Below, piece after piece: positions 26,494 to 35,116 of a stretch of 64,000 nt of DNA. The translations under genes and the position numbers were made by a program. Source of the stretch: Legionella sp. (lineage in GTDB: Bacteria > Pseudomonadota > Gammaproteobacteria > Legionellales > Legionellaceae); the NCBI GenBank assembly GCA_031291115.1, contig JARLJQ010000026.1, forward strand, positions 62,001-126,000, in the 5' to 3' direction. Every line of letters starts with the position of its first letter. The first letter of the stretch is position 1. Under the pieces are notes generated by a model, which was given only the letters and a program-made list of their open reading frames with translations, had not been told where the DNA came from and ran no database searches.

Positions 26494-27209
26494 TTGATGC
26501 TGTCTTTATCTCTGATCTTCATTTACATCCGCAAGAATATGATATTCAGGAGCGTTTTAATACCTTTCTTGAATGGGCGAAACATGCAACAAAAAATATC
26601 TATATATTAGGCGATTTTTTTCATGCGTGGGCTGGTGATGACACGGTTAATGATTGGAGTAGGGGCATTGCAGAGCAGTTACATGCATTAAAAAAAGAAG
26701 GAATTAATGTATTTTACATGCAGGGTAACCGCGATTTTTTATTAGGCAAGGCCTTTGCTGAGCTTGCTGGTTGGACCGTTTTATCGGAACCCACCATCAT
26801 TTATCTGAATGATGAAAAAATAATGCTGGTGCATGGTGACCGTTACTGTACTAATGATGTAGCGCATCAACGGTTTAGATTATTGACGCGAAACAAAGTT
26901 TTCCCAGCATTATTTTTAAGTTTATCTTTAAAATACCGGGAACGATTAGTAAATCAGGTACGTAATCGCAGTCAAAATAACTTAAGTAAATCTATGGCAC
27001 AAATGGATGTGGTCGCAGAGTCTGTAATTCGGCATATGCAAGAGCATGGAGTTACCAAGTTAATCCATGGCCATACTCATAAACCGGGTATTACAAAATA
27101 TACTGAAAATGATGAGGAGCTAACCCGTTATGTGCTTAGCGATTGGGATGACAGCCCACAAATATTGTGTTATGATAATACAAAGGGAATCTATTTTATT
27201 CATCTTTGA
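26490..27209 (+). CDS. lpxH: UDP-2,3-diacylglucosamine diphosphatase
   Basis: LpxH hydrolyses UDP-2,3-diacylglucosamine to lipid X and UMP in lipid A synthesis, at the inner-membrane surface. The 239-residue metallophosphoesterase shows the ligand series FISDLHLHP, GDFFHAWAGDD, MQGNRDFLLG, LVHGDRYCTND and the final IHGHTHKPG. These match the calcineurin-like core and the LpxH-specific GNRDFLLG. ATGA overlap with minC. A start codon at 26490 fits the coupling. Length equals that of the E. coli enzyme. Confidence 0.95.
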   Translation: MIDAVFISDLHLHPQEYDIQERFNTFLEWAKHATKNIYILGDFFHAWAGDDTVNDWSRGIAEQLHALKKEGINVFYMQGNRDFLLGKAFAELAGWTVLSEPTIIYLNDEKIMLVHGDRYCTNDVAHQRFRLLTRNKVFPALFLSLSLKYRERLVNQVRNRSQNNLSKSMAQMDVVAESVIRHMQEHGVTKLIHGHTHKPGITKYTENDEELTRYVLSDWDDSPQILCYDNTKGIYFIHL

Positions 27210-27227
27210 TTTCTTTAGGAGATAAGT

Positions 27228-28061
27228 ATGACTGTAGACAAAAGTGACGAATTAAAAATACAAAATTTAAAGAAAAATTATGAGGATAAATTAGCCCGTG
27301 AGAATATAGAGGCTACGCTGCTGGCCCGAGAAAAAACACAAGCTATGAAACGCGCGCAAGATGAGCAAACTCTTAAAGATATCATGAAAGCGGCCATGAC
27401 GAAACATGAAGGTCATGAGATGGCTTGGTGGGATAAGTTAGACTTGGAAGCTAATAGAGCAATTCATTCGGAGCAGAATGCTTATAATGACTGGCGTTCA
27501 GCCATGATGTCTTTATTATCAATGTTTACTACGTTGGTTAATGCTATGAGTAATTCATTTGAACAGAAAACTGGGCCTCTCTCTATGAAAGCAAAGCGGT
27601 GGATTAGAGAAAATGCTGTTGATCCTATAAAACATAGGATTATAGATTTGGCTTGGGGCGATCAATCGCATGATGTACCCGCCTTATTGCATAACGTTAC
27701 TTTATCCGATGATGATAAATTAACGATTGGTGATGTAAGGCGTGCTGATAATGGTGATATCGTATTGGCGCGCGGTGTTGATGGTAAAGTGACTGATGAT
27801 TTTAATATGCCTTATAAAACACTTGTTACCCTATGGTTAAATACTCACGGGTATCAACTTGCAGAGCCTGACTTAGGGCCAGATAATGTAAATAGAAACG
27901 CAGACGTTTATGTCGATGCAGCTGGAGCACGATTAACTAAAGCTACTTTTGAGGGACTTAAGAACGATAACGAGCACGGTCTTACTGCATTCATGCAACG
28001 ACAATCTGGTGTAGAGTTTAGACCGGATCCAAGCTCGCCAACAGCGTCTCCTGCAGTATAA
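27228..28061 (+). CDS. Hypothetical protein, helical N-terminus
   Basis: Not recognised. The 277 residues begin with a highly charged helix (residues 1-~55, NLKKNYEDKLARENIEATLLAREKTQ in part), then a Trp/Met-rich middle (AWWDKLDLEANRAIHSEQNAY, SMFTTLVNAMSNSF) without a convincing membrane segment, and a more soluble second half with repeated Asp-rich turns (SDDDKLTIGDVRRADNGDIVLARGVDG). It ends SSPTASPAV. A good AGGAG ribosome binding site precedes the ATG, 18 bases after lpxH. The terminal stem-loop at 28074 marks the end of the unit. Possible Legionella-specific protein; an effector role is conceivable but nothing proves it. Confidence 0.65.
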   Translation: MTVDKSDELKIQNLKKNYEDKLARENIEATLLAREKTQAMKRAQDEQTLKDIMKAAMTKHEGHEMAWWDKLDLEANRAIHSEQNAYNDWRSAMMSLLSMFTTLVNAMSNSFEQKTGPLSMKAKRWIRENAVDPIKHRIIDLAWGDQSHDVPALLHNVTLSDDDKLTIGDVRRADNGDIVLARGVDGKVTDDFNMPYKTLVTLWLNTHGYQLAEPDLGPDNVNRNADVYVDAAGARLTKATFEGLKNDNEHGLTAFMQRQSGVEFRPDPSSPTASPAV

Positions 28062-28073
28062 TTATTACTTGAG

Positions 28074-28103
28074 ATTCCGTATTAGCTTGAGCTAATACGG
28101 AAT
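28074..28103. terminator. Perfect stem-loop between convergent genes
   Basis: ATTCCGTATTAGC, TTGA, GCTAATACGGAAT is a 13-base perfect stem with a 4-base loop, placed between the unknown + strand gene and miaE on the minus strand. It lacks a strong T-run on either side, so termination may be bidirectional but weak. Confidence 0.65.
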
Positions 28104-28111
28104 TGCATCAA

Positions 28112-28732
28112 TTATTCTGGTATACCGCTATGAAAGCGGAATGTTTTATCTTTAGATAAAATAAATTCATTTTCAAGCGCTAGAAATACAGCTGCACGTT
28201 CGCTGATATCGCCGCCATATAATTTGGCCAACCGTAAATAATCCTCAAAATGTCGTGCTTCCGAGCGCACCAGAGTTGCATAAAACTTGGCTAAATCCTG
28301 ATCTTCCAAATAGGGAATAATGGCGCAAAAACGCTCACAGGAGCGTGCTTCGATGATTGCTCCTATGATTAGTTGATCGCATAATCGTTCGTCACCATCT
28401 CTTCTAGTTACTTTTTTGTGCAGTTGTGTGGCGTATCCTGATGGCTGTAATGGGCCGAATTCCACGCCTTTTTTATTCATAAGTTGAATTATTTTTTCAA
28501 AATGCAGTAATTCCTCACGCGCCAGAGGAGACATGACTTCAACTAATTCTTTTCTGTTTGGGTACTTACTTATAAAGTTAATCGCAGTCGCTCCTGCCTT
28601 TCGTTCACAATGAGCGTGGTCGATTAATAACAGCGGAATATTTTTTGCGACATGATCCAACCATAATTGCGGTGTTTTTACCTGAAGAAAATCATTTAAC
28701 ATTTGTAAATCAGTATCTAATCGTTTTAACAT
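28112..28732 (-). CDS. miaE: tRNA 2-methylthio-isopentenyl-adenosine hydroxylase
   Basis: MiaE is a diiron monooxygenase that hydroxylates ms2i6A37 of certain tRNAs. The 206-residue protein has a ferritin-like four-helix arrangement. Candidate iron ligands are Glu43 (CERKAG), Glu74 and His77 (REELLHFE), Glu128 (IIEARSCERF), Glu158 and His161 (SEARHFEDY), which is a full E, ExxH, E, ExxH set. Phrases such as WLDHVAKNIPLLLIDHAHCE and GDERLCDQLIIGAIIEARS are family-typical. Monocistronic and divergent from the next unknown gene. Confidence 0.93.
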   Translation of the reverse strand: MLKRLDTDLQMLNDFLQVKTPQLWLDHVAKNIPLLLIDHAHCERKAGATAINFISKYPNRKELVEVMSPLAREELLHFEKIIQLMNKKGVEFGPLQPSGYATQLHKKVTRRDGDERLCDQLIIGAIIEARSCERFCAIIPYLEDQDLAKFYATLVRSEARHFEDYLRLAKLYGGDISERAAVFLALENEFILSKDKTFRFHSGIPE

Positions 28733-28805
28733 TTGTAAAATACACTATACTTTCAAATAAATAGTCTTATATCACATACTTTGCATAAATTAAATTGGAT
28801 GAAAA

Positions 28806-29693
28806 ATGAGCGCAGAAAAGTCAGAGAATGAATCAGGACAATGGTTTTCAACCTACGGGCTGATCACTGCCGAGCGTATTTTGGGTAAATATAAAATTAA
28901 ACTGGTACATGAAGATTTATTAAAAGCGATGAAAAGCCCGTTCAGTTTTTATCATAAGATATTAGAAATTCCTTTAAAACATGTACTTAATGGAATCGTA
29001 TTGCAACAAGCTAACGATTATCATGTGTATGCTCAGAAAGTACTTATTGATTATTTACTGTCAGGCGAAAATGCTAAAGATGAAGCGGCACAGGGCGCTG
29101 CAACACGTGAAGAAATTGAAAATGAACGTCAAAAACTAGTGGATCTTGGTGAGGAATATCATCATACGGAAGGGGAGCATAATAACTTAATTGCAGAGAG
29201 CCAATCTGCATTAATAAAAATTACTGCCGAATTTAATACCGCTTTAGAAAATGGGGTTGAATCTGTAGTTAGAACGTTGAAAAACGTAGGGCTTATTGAA
29301 GATACAAATAAGGTTCGGCACGCGGTTATCCATGCTTTAATTTACTGTGATCTAGTAGATCCTCAGTTGCAGAGCAATGAGTATCTTTTTATAGATAAAA
29401 TGAACGATGTCTTTCAGCAGTCTTTTAGCCGTGATGTAAAAAAGAAAATTACGGATAATTTGTATGGCGTGTTGAACATAGTGCAACATTTTGGTGCTGA
29501 TATTCATATTTTTAGAGAGCAAACGAATGAGATGACTGTATTAGTCAATTCTTATCGAACGCAATTTTTTGAAACCATTCTTCGATTGATGAATTTAATT
29601 TCATTGCTTCCCGAGTATAAGATTAATCCTATACAAGACGTGATTAACAGAGAGTCCTTGTATTTTGACAAGAGTATAGGTGCTCTTCTTTGA
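28806..29693 (+). CDS. Hypothetical helical protein
   Basis: Not recognised. The 295 residues are predicted almost entirely helical and soluble, with no signal peptide or membrane segment. A central charged coiled-coil-like region (residues ~98-140, EIENERQKLVDLGEEYHHTEGE) separates two helical halves. There are no catalytic motifs that I can name. The ATG follows GGATGAAAA. It stands alone between miaE (divergent) and ndk. It resembles conserved Legionella proteins of unknown function in character only. No effector signal stands out at the C-terminus (YFDKSIGALL). Confidence 0.65.
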   Translation: MSAEKSENESGQWFSTYGLITAERILGKYKIKLVHEDLLKAMKSPFSFYHKILEIPLKHVLNGIVLQQANDYHVYAQKVLIDYLLSGENAKDEAAQGAATREEIENERQKLVDLGEEYHHTEGEHNNLIAESQSALIKITAEFNTALENGVESVVRTLKNVGLIEDTNKVRHAVIHALIYCDLVDPQLQSNEYLFIDKMNDVFQQSFSRDVKKKITDNLYGVLNIVQHFGADIHIFREQTNEMTVLVNSYRTQFFETILRLMNLISLLPEYKINPIQDVINRESLYFDKSIGALL

Positions 29694-29789
29694 TGTGATT
29701 CTACTAACAAAATGAATTTATATTAGCCATTGCCCCTACACTTCATGTATAATGCGCACTTTCAACTACTAACCCCTATGGAGTGTATA

Positions 29790-30215
29790 ATGGCAACAGA
29801 ATTCACCTTGTCAATTATTAAGCCTGATGCTGTAGCTAAATCAGTAATCGGTCAAATTTACAGCCGTTTTGAAAACGCTGGTTTAACTGTTGTTGCTGCT
29901 CGTATGGCGCAATTGTCTCGTGAACAAGCAGAAAACTTTTATGAAATTCACCGTGCACGTCCATTTTTCAAGGATTTAGTTGAATTCATGATTTCTGGTC
30001 CAGTAATGATCCAGGTTTTGAAAGGCGATAACGCTGTAATAAAAAACAGAGACATTATGGGCGCTACTAACCCTAAAGAAGCTGCTGCTGGTACTATTCG
30101 TGCCGATTTCGCTGACAGCATCGATGCAAATGCAGTACACGGTTCTGACAGCGCAGAAAATGCTGCTCGTGAAATTGCGTTTTTCTTTGAGCCACATGAA
30201 GTATGTGACAGATAA
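29790..30215 (+). CDS. ndk: Nucleoside diphosphate kinase
   Basis: Ndk balances nucleoside triphosphate pools through a phospho-histidine intermediate. The 141-residue protein has [18 protein letters not shown], the phosphate-binding [32 protein letters not shown], and the active-site His in [12 protein letters not shown]. The frame can be extended upstream to 29730, but ATG 29790 (MATEFTLS) has TGGAG nine bases before it and matches the family start. TATAAT at 29748-29753 is a likely -10 box. It heads the ndk-rlmN-pilW-rodZ-hisS-yfgM-bamB-der block. Confidence 0.97.
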   Translation: MATEFTLSIIKPDAVAKSVIGQIYSRFENAGLTVVAARMAQLSREQAENFYEIHRARPFFKDLVEFMISGPVMIQVLKGDNAVIKNRDIMGATNPKEAAAGTIRADFADSIDANAVHGSDSAENAAREIAFFFEPHEVCDR

Positions 30216-30233
30216 GAACAGGTTGGAGCGAAT

Positions 30234-31346
30234 ATGACTGAGCAAAAAGTTAATTTATTGGATTATAATTACCAACAAATGCGTGAGCTGTTGACGTCTT
30301 GGGGCGAAAAACCCTTTAGAGCGCAACAAATAATACAATGGATTCACCAGGCTGGCTTAGTCGACTTCGCTCAAATGACCAATCTTGGGAAAGCGCTCAG
30401 AGAGAAGCTTTCCCAACTTTCTTTTATTAAGTTACCTGAAATTGAAACCTGTCAAAAATCCAATGACGGTACACATAAATGGTTACTTAAACTGGAATGC
30501 GGTAACTGTATTGAAACAGTCTACATTCCTGAAAAAAATCGTGGAACCTTATGTGTTTCATCGCAAGTGGGCTGTGCATTAAACTGCTCTTTTTGTTCTA
30601 CTGCAAAACAAGGTTTTAATCGTAATCTGAGCACTGCTGAGATTATTGGTCAAGTTTGGTTAGCAGTAAGAGAACTCTCTGCAAATCAAGGCACCCATGA
30701 CAAACGCGTTACTAATGTGGTTATGATGGGTATGGGTGAGCCTTTGCTTAATTTTGACAACGTGGTTTCCGCGATGGATCTCATGATGGACGATTTTGCT
30801 TACGGTTTATCAAAACGCCGAGTTACTTTAAGTACTTCTGGAGTTTTACCCGATTTAGAGCGTTTAAGAGAAGTCAGTCCTGTGGCCTTAGCCGTATCTT
30901 TGCATGCGCCTAATGACGAATTACGCAATGAATTGGTGCCAATCAATAAAAAATATCCTTTGGCTCAATTAATGGCTTTATGTAAAGCTTATTTTAAAGA
31001 CGAACCACGAAGAAAAGTAACTTTTGAATACGTGATGTTAAAAGGGGTGAATGATCAACCCGAACATGCGAATCAATTAATTAAGTTACTGCGTGATGTT
31101 CCTTCAAAAGTGAATTTAATTCCTTTTAACCCATTCCCCATGACGCAATACCAGCGCTCTTCTCAGGCAGCTATAGATGCTTTTAGAGACACGTTAATCG
31201 CTCAAGGCATTAATACAATTACGCGTAAGACTCGCGGTGATGACATCGACGCAGCTTGCGGGCAATTGGCTGGTGAAGTAAAAGACCGAACAAGTCGCGC
31301 GCAAAGATGGCAAAAATTGCATTTTATACCTAAGACAGGTGCGTAG
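30234..31346 (+). CDS. rlmN: RlmN dual-specificity rRNA/tRNA adenine C2 methyltransferase
   Basis: Radical-SAM enzyme that methylates C2 of A2503 in 23S rRNA and A37 in tRNA. The 370-residue protein has the CxxxCxxC cluster motif [54 protein letters not shown], and the C-terminal catalytic cysteine region [16 protein letters not shown]. The N-terminal accessory domain ([15 protein letters not shown]) is intact. It begins 18 bases after ndk. A family B repeat lies after the stop. Confidence 0.96.
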   Translation: MTEQKVNLLDYNYQQMRELLTSWGEKPFRAQQIIQWIHQAGLVDFAQMTNLGKALREKLSQLSFIKLPEIETCQKSNDGTHKWLLKLECGNCIETVYIPEKNRGTLCVSSQVGCALNCSFCSTAKQGFNRNLSTAEIIGQVWLAVRELSANQGTHDKRVTNVVMMGMGEPLLNFDNVVSAMDLMMDDFAYGLSKRRVTLSTSGVLPDLERLREVSPVALAVSLHAPNDELRNELVPINKKYPLAQLMALCKAYFKDEPRRKVTFEYVMLKGVNDQPEHANQLIKLLRDVPSKVNLIPFNPFPMTQYQRSSQAAIDAFRDTLIAQGINTITRKTRGDDIDAACGQLAGEVKDRTSRAQRWQKLHFIPKTGA

Positions 31347-31713
31347 TTTAACTGTTTTATTTATTACTTGCGCAAACATGTTCCCCAAATTCCTCATCAT
31401 CCGTTCGGCCTGAGGAAGCGCTTAAGCGCTGTCTCGAAGGCTTGGCACAATTGGTGCAGACAGTTCGAGACGGAGCTTTGCTCCTCCTCACTGCGAACGG
31501 ATTGGTGGTGTGAGGAATATCAATAATTAATGAAGCCTGGGCTGCAATCTGATTCTGAATAAGTATTTATTTTCGTTTGTATTGTTGCGTAAATTTTAAA
31601 TGGTTTATGCCACCTTGCTTTGATTAAAAGCTTTTCTTCAGTTTATTCTCGACAAATCATTTTTAATTTATCAGTAAGCGGTTATAATGCCGAATTATTT
31701 CTAATCTTAATAT
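31347..31713. other. Intergenic region between rlmN and pilW
   Basis: It holds a family B repeat (31397-31493) and about 200 bases of AT-rich DNA with no frame that looks coding. TATAAT at 31683-31688 is a likely -10 for pilW, about 30 bases before its start; a convincing -35 at normal spacing is not seen. Confidence 0.5.
31397..31493. repeat. Family B palindromic repeat, copy 2 (3' of rlmN)
   Basis: CCGTTCGGCCTGAGGAAGCG at the left and CTCCTCCTCACTGCGAACGG at the right are imperfect reverse complements. Between them lie GTCTCGAAGGCTTGGCAC and GCAGACAGTTCGAGACGG, which also pair. It is related to the copies at 7262 and 55494. It lies 50 bases past the rlmN stop. Confidence 0.75.
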
Positions 31714-32499
31714 GTGAATATAGTGCTAAAAGCGTTTTATCTTTTGCTCATTACGGCTTGTTTGTTTTTACAAGCATGTACCACGCATACTGACGAAAGT
31801 GATAAAAGCAGTATAAAAAAGCCAAATCTTGGTAAAGCTGCAGCTTATAACGTTCAATTAGGATTAGGGTATTTAAAACAGGGCGACAGACCCCGAGCAA
31901 AAAAGAAGTTACTTACTGCATTAGAGCAAGAGCCCAAATCTCCCGATGTTAATTCAGCAATGGCCTATTATTTTGAGCAAACTAATGAATTGGATCAGGC
32001 AGAGAAGTATTATTTAAAAGCTTTATCGCTGACCACTAATGGCGGCGCGCAGCTTAATAATTATGGGGCTTTCTTATGTCGTCAGGAAGAGTACCAAAAA
32101 GCAGAGCAGTATTTTTTAAAAGCAGTGAATGATTTGCAGTATGTAAATACCGCAGCAGCTTATGAAAATGCAGGGCTTTGTGCTTTATCGGTTCCTAATA
32201 ACGAAAAAGCAAAACTTTATTTTACAAAAGCTATAAACCAAGATCCTTCAAGAAAAGATTCTTTTTATGAATTAGTTAAATTAGAAGTTAAAGGCGGACA
32301 TGATGCAGACGCATTTGCATTAATGCAAAAACATCCTGATTTAGTTTTAGACGATAAAGTTTTATTGTCTTTGGCTCAGGAAATTTCAGAAAAAATTGGC
32401 CAACATGATGTAGCTGTAGCGTATGGAAATAACCTTAAAAAAATAGATCCAAATCTCGATAATGGTGGAGAAAACAATGAATACAATAACCACGCTTGA
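31714..32499 (+). CDS. pilW: PilW/PilF type IV pilus biogenesis TPR lipoprotein
   Basis: An outer-membrane lipoprotein pilotin needed for assembly or stability of the PilQ secretin and pili. The signal peptide ends in a lipobox (FLQAC, Cys22). The mature part has tetratricopeptide repeats: AAAYNVQLGLGYLKQGDRPRA, AMAYYFEQTNELDQAEKYY, NYGAFLCRQEEYQKAEQYF, YENAGLCALSVPNNEKAKLYF. Position between rlmN and rodZ is the conserved site of this gene. The start is uncertain: GTG at 31714 or GTG at 31723, neither with a strong ribosome binding site. Its end overlaps the rodZ start by 23 bases. Confidence 0.88.
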   Translation: MNIVLKAFYLLLITACLFLQACTTHTDESDKSSIKKPNLGKAAAYNVQLGLGYLKQGDRPRAKKKLLTALEQEPKSPDVNSAMAYYFEQTNELDQAEKYYLKALSLTTNGGAQLNNYGAFLCRQEEYQKAEQYFLKAVNDLQYVNTAAAYENAGLCALSVPNNEKAKLYFTKAINQDPSRKDSFYELVKLEVKGGHDADAFALMQKHPDLVLDDKVLLSLAQEISEKIGQHDVAVAYGNNLKKIDPNLDNGGENNEYNNHA

Positions 32500-33055
32500 T
32501 GATAATCCAATGATAAACGTCATGAATTCCGGCGAACATCTTGCAAGCATCCGTGAACAAAAAGGATATGCTCTTGAGTATGTCGCCAGCAAATTGCATT
32601 TGAGAGTTCGAGTGATTGAACTGCTTGAAAGCAATCAATACAGCTTATTACCTGGACCTGTTTTTATTAAGGGTTACTTACGTGCTTATGCTAAATTATT
32701 AGAAGTATCACCTGAGCCTTACCTGGCTTTATTCAACGAACAATACGTTGTTGAGAAAAAGCCGACTGAACGTGCTTTATGGCAACAAAGTAAACGTGAA
32801 ACACATAAAGGTGAGCACGTTATTCGTTGGTTTACTATTTTATTTGCAGTAGGTGTTATGGTTGCTGTAGGTGTCTGGTGGCAAAAAAATGCAGACAATC
32901 AGCAGCAGGAATTTGCAGATAAAAATAATGCAGCTGAAGTATCAATAAACGATGATACAACGACAACAGAATTGAAATTGACTGATATTTCTAAAATGCA
33001 ATCTTTGTTAGATCCTAAGCCAACTATGTCTCCTTTGGAGAAAACTGGTGGCTGA
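32477..33055 (+). CDS. rodZ: Short RodZ-like helix-turn-helix membrane protein
   Basis: RodZ-like protein linked to MreB and cell shape. The N-terminal cytoplasmic HTH domain (residues ~18-85) includes [30 protein letters not shown] and [17 protein letters not shown], the RodZ signature, followed by a basic region and one membrane segment ([18 protein letters not shown]). Only about 55 residues follow, so the large periplasmic domain of E. coli RodZ is missing. The ATG at 32477 is chosen for GGTGGAG just upstream; a frame from 32462 is longer. ispG, commonly next, is not here; hisS follows directly with an 8-base overlap. Confidence 0.85.
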   Translation: MNTITTLDDNPMINVMNSGEHLASIREQKGYALEYVASKLHLRVRVIELLESNQYSLLPGPVFIKGYLRAYAKLLEVSPEPYLALFNEQYVVEKKPTERALWQQSKRETHKGEHVIRWFTILFAVGVMVAVGVWWQKNADNQQQEFADKNNAAEVSINDDTTTTELKLTDISKMQSLLDPKPTMSPLEKTGG

Positions 33056-34325
33056 ACGAATTCAAGCAATCCGTGGAATGAATGACATTTTGCCTGAAAG
33101 GACTGCTGTATGGCGTCAAGTCGAGCAAACTTTCATTAATGCACTTACTTGTTATGGATATCAGGAACTGCGTTTTCCGTTGATTGAAAGCACGCAGCTT
33201 TTTAAGCGCACTATAGGTGAAATCACTGACATCGTCGAAAAGGAAATGTACACTTTTAACGATTTAAATGGTGACAGCCTGACGCTTAGACCAGAAGGCA
33301 CTGCTGGTTGTGTGCGTGCTTGTCTGGAACATGGTTTGCTTTACAATCAGCAACAAAAATTATGGTATATGGGACCGATGTTTCGTCATGAACGTCCACA
33401 AAAAGGGCGTTACAGACAATTCACTCAATTAGGTGTTGAGGCATTTGGTATGCCCGGTGCACACATTGAGCTTGAGCTGATTTCCCTATGCCGTAAATTT
33501 TGGATGCAATTAGGTTTTGCTGAGCTGGTTCAATTAGAAATTAATACTTTAGGTGAGTTATCTGAACGTCAGGAATATAAAAACATTCTGGTTGAGTATT
33601 TAACGGCACATGCAGATCAGTTAGATGAAGACAGCAAAAGAAGATTAACACGCAATCCTTTGCGTATTTTAGACAGCAAAAATCCTGAAATGCAAAAGCT
33701 AATAGCTGACGCACCAAAACTGATTGATGTACTTGGTGAAAAAAGCAAAGCTCATTTTCAAGCTTTTTGCGATGGTCTGGACGCATTGAATATTCCTTAC
33801 GTAATTAATCCGGTTCTAGTCAGAGGTTTAGATTACTACGGACACACCGTTTTTGAATGGGTTACGGATAAATTAGGCAGTCAGGCAACAATATGTGCCG
33901 GTGGTCGTTATGATATATTGGTAGAACAATTAGGCGGCCATGCCACACCTGCTGCAGGTTTTGCTTTAGGTATCGAACGAATTATTCTCCTTATGGAAAC
34001 ATTAAATCTTGTGCAACAGGAGGTTGAAAGGAATTCTTTATTTATTATTGCTGTAAATGAAGAGGCCATAGTTAGAGGTCTTGTGGTTGCTGAATCTATT
34101 CGTGCACACTATCCAGTACTTGAAGTTATAGTCAATACGGCTGGTGGTAGCTATAAAAGCCAATTTAAAAAAGCAGATAAAAGTGGTGCACGTTTTGCTT
34201 TAATTTTGGGCGAAGATGAAATGGCTAATCAGAAGATCAGCATTAAAGATTTACGAAATGGGACAGAGCAGATTACAGTAGAGCAAAATGCTATTAATCA
34301 GTTCTTGAATGATTATTTAGGGTAA
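33048..34325 (+). CDS. hisS: Histidyl-tRNA synthetase
   Basis: Class II aminoacyl-tRNA synthetase charging tRNA-His. The 425-residue protein has motif 2 ([21 protein letters not shown] region), the histidine-specific [15 protein letters not shown] and [14 protein letters not shown], motif 3 ([13 protein letters not shown]), and a C-terminal anticodon-binding domain. It uses a GTG start overlapping rodZ by eight bases with TTGGAG seven bases upstream. In the conserved block with yfgM-bamB-der. Confidence 0.97.
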   Translation: MAERIQAIRGMNDILPERTAVWRQVEQTFINALTCYGYQELRFPLIESTQLFKRTIGEITDIVEKEMYTFNDLNGDSLTLRPEGTAGCVRACLEHGLLYNQQQKLWYMGPMFRHERPQKGRYRQFTQLGVEAFGMPGAHIELELISLCRKFWMQLGFAELVQLEINTLGELSERQEYKNILVEYLTAHADQLDEDSKRRLTRNPLRILDSKNPEMQKLIADAPKLIDVLGEKSKAHFQAFCDGLDALNIPYVINPVLVRGLDYYGHTVFEWVTDKLGSQATICAGGRYDILVEQLGGHATPAAGFALGIERIILLMETLNLVQQEVERNSLFIIAVNEEAIVRGLVVAESIRAHYPVLEVIVNTAGGSYKSQFKKADKSGARFALILGEDEMANQKISIKDLRNGTEQITVEQNAINQFLNDYLG

Positions 34326-34340
34326 GTGCAGGAGAGTGTT

Positions 34341-35015
34341 ATGTCAGTGTATATGACGGAAGAAGAACAATTAGAATCGATAAAAAAATGGTGGAAGCGA
34401 CACGGTAATATGATTACTTTAGCGATATCACTTATATTGCTTAGCATTGCTGGGTATCGATATTTCAATTGGCATCAGGAGAAACTGACACAACAAGCTT
34501 CTACTGTTTATGAACATATGATGGTTTCTTTGTCGAATCAAAACATTAAAGAAGTAAAATCGTACGCTAATGAATTGATTAAAAACCACAATCATTCTGT
34601 TTACGCTGATGTGGCACACATGACTCTGGCAAAAGTTTATATAACGAAAAATAAACTAGAGCAGGCTCAAAATGAATTAAAAGAAGTCGCGTCTAATAGC
34701 AAAGTCAGTTCTTTAAAACAAATTGCCAAAATTCGTATCGCGCGTATATTAGCTTCAGAAAAGTCCTATACAAATGCATTAAGTGAATTAAGCCAAGTTG
34801 AAGATACTACTTATTTGCCTGTAATTAATGAATTAAAAGGCGACATATATGGCGCTACTGGCCAGTATAAAGAAGCAATGACTTCCTATAAATTAGCGAT
34901 TGATGAAGTAAAAACTAATGGTATGGGTAATTTATTTCTGGAAATGAAAACTAATGAAATTGCAATTAAGACGCAGTCCAAATTGCCGGAAGATAAGACA
35001 GTTCAGCCTGCATAG
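34341..35015 (+). CDS. yfgM: YfgM-like membrane-anchored TPR protein
   Basis: YfgM-type ancillary protein of the SecYEG translocon and periplasmic chaperone network. The 224 residues start with a short cytoplasmic stretch (TEEEQLESIKKWWKRHGN, a family-typical pattern), one membrane segment (~22-40, ITLAISLILLSIAGYRYF), and a periplasmic helical/TPR region (VYADVAHMTLAKVYITKNKLEQA). The ATG at 34341 with CAGGAG nine bases upstream is preferred over the GTG at 34326. Position between hisS and bamB is the conserved one. A hairpin lies between it and bamB. Confidence 0.88.
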   Translation: MSVYMTEEEQLESIKKWWKRHGNMITLAISLILLSIAGYRYFNWHQEKLTQQASTVYEHMMVSLSNQNIKEVKSYANELIKNHNHSVYADVAHMTLAKVYITKNKLEQAQNELKEVASNSKVSSLKQIAKIRIARILASEKSYTNALSELSQVEDTTYLPVINELKGDIYGATGQYKEAMTSYKLAIDEVKTNGMGNLFLEMKTNEIAIKTQSKLPEDKTVQPA

Positions 35016-35064
35016 TTTAATGATTAACTCACCTCTAAGGCTAACGTTTTAAGGATGATTTGTT

Positions 35065-35093
35065 GTTGGGCGGTAACGCCCAACCTTTGTTTT
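35065..35093 (+). terminator. Hairpin between yfgM and bamB
   Basis: GTTGGGCG, GTAA, CGCCCAAC forms an 8-base GC-rich stem with a tetraloop, followed by CTTTGTTTT. It looks like a weak intrinsic terminator or attenuator that could lower bamB-der expression relative to hisS-yfgM. Its sequence resembles the arms of family E at 55295. Confidence 0.55.
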
Positions 35094-35116
35094 ACTGATA
35101 ATGAGGTTTTAATTTC

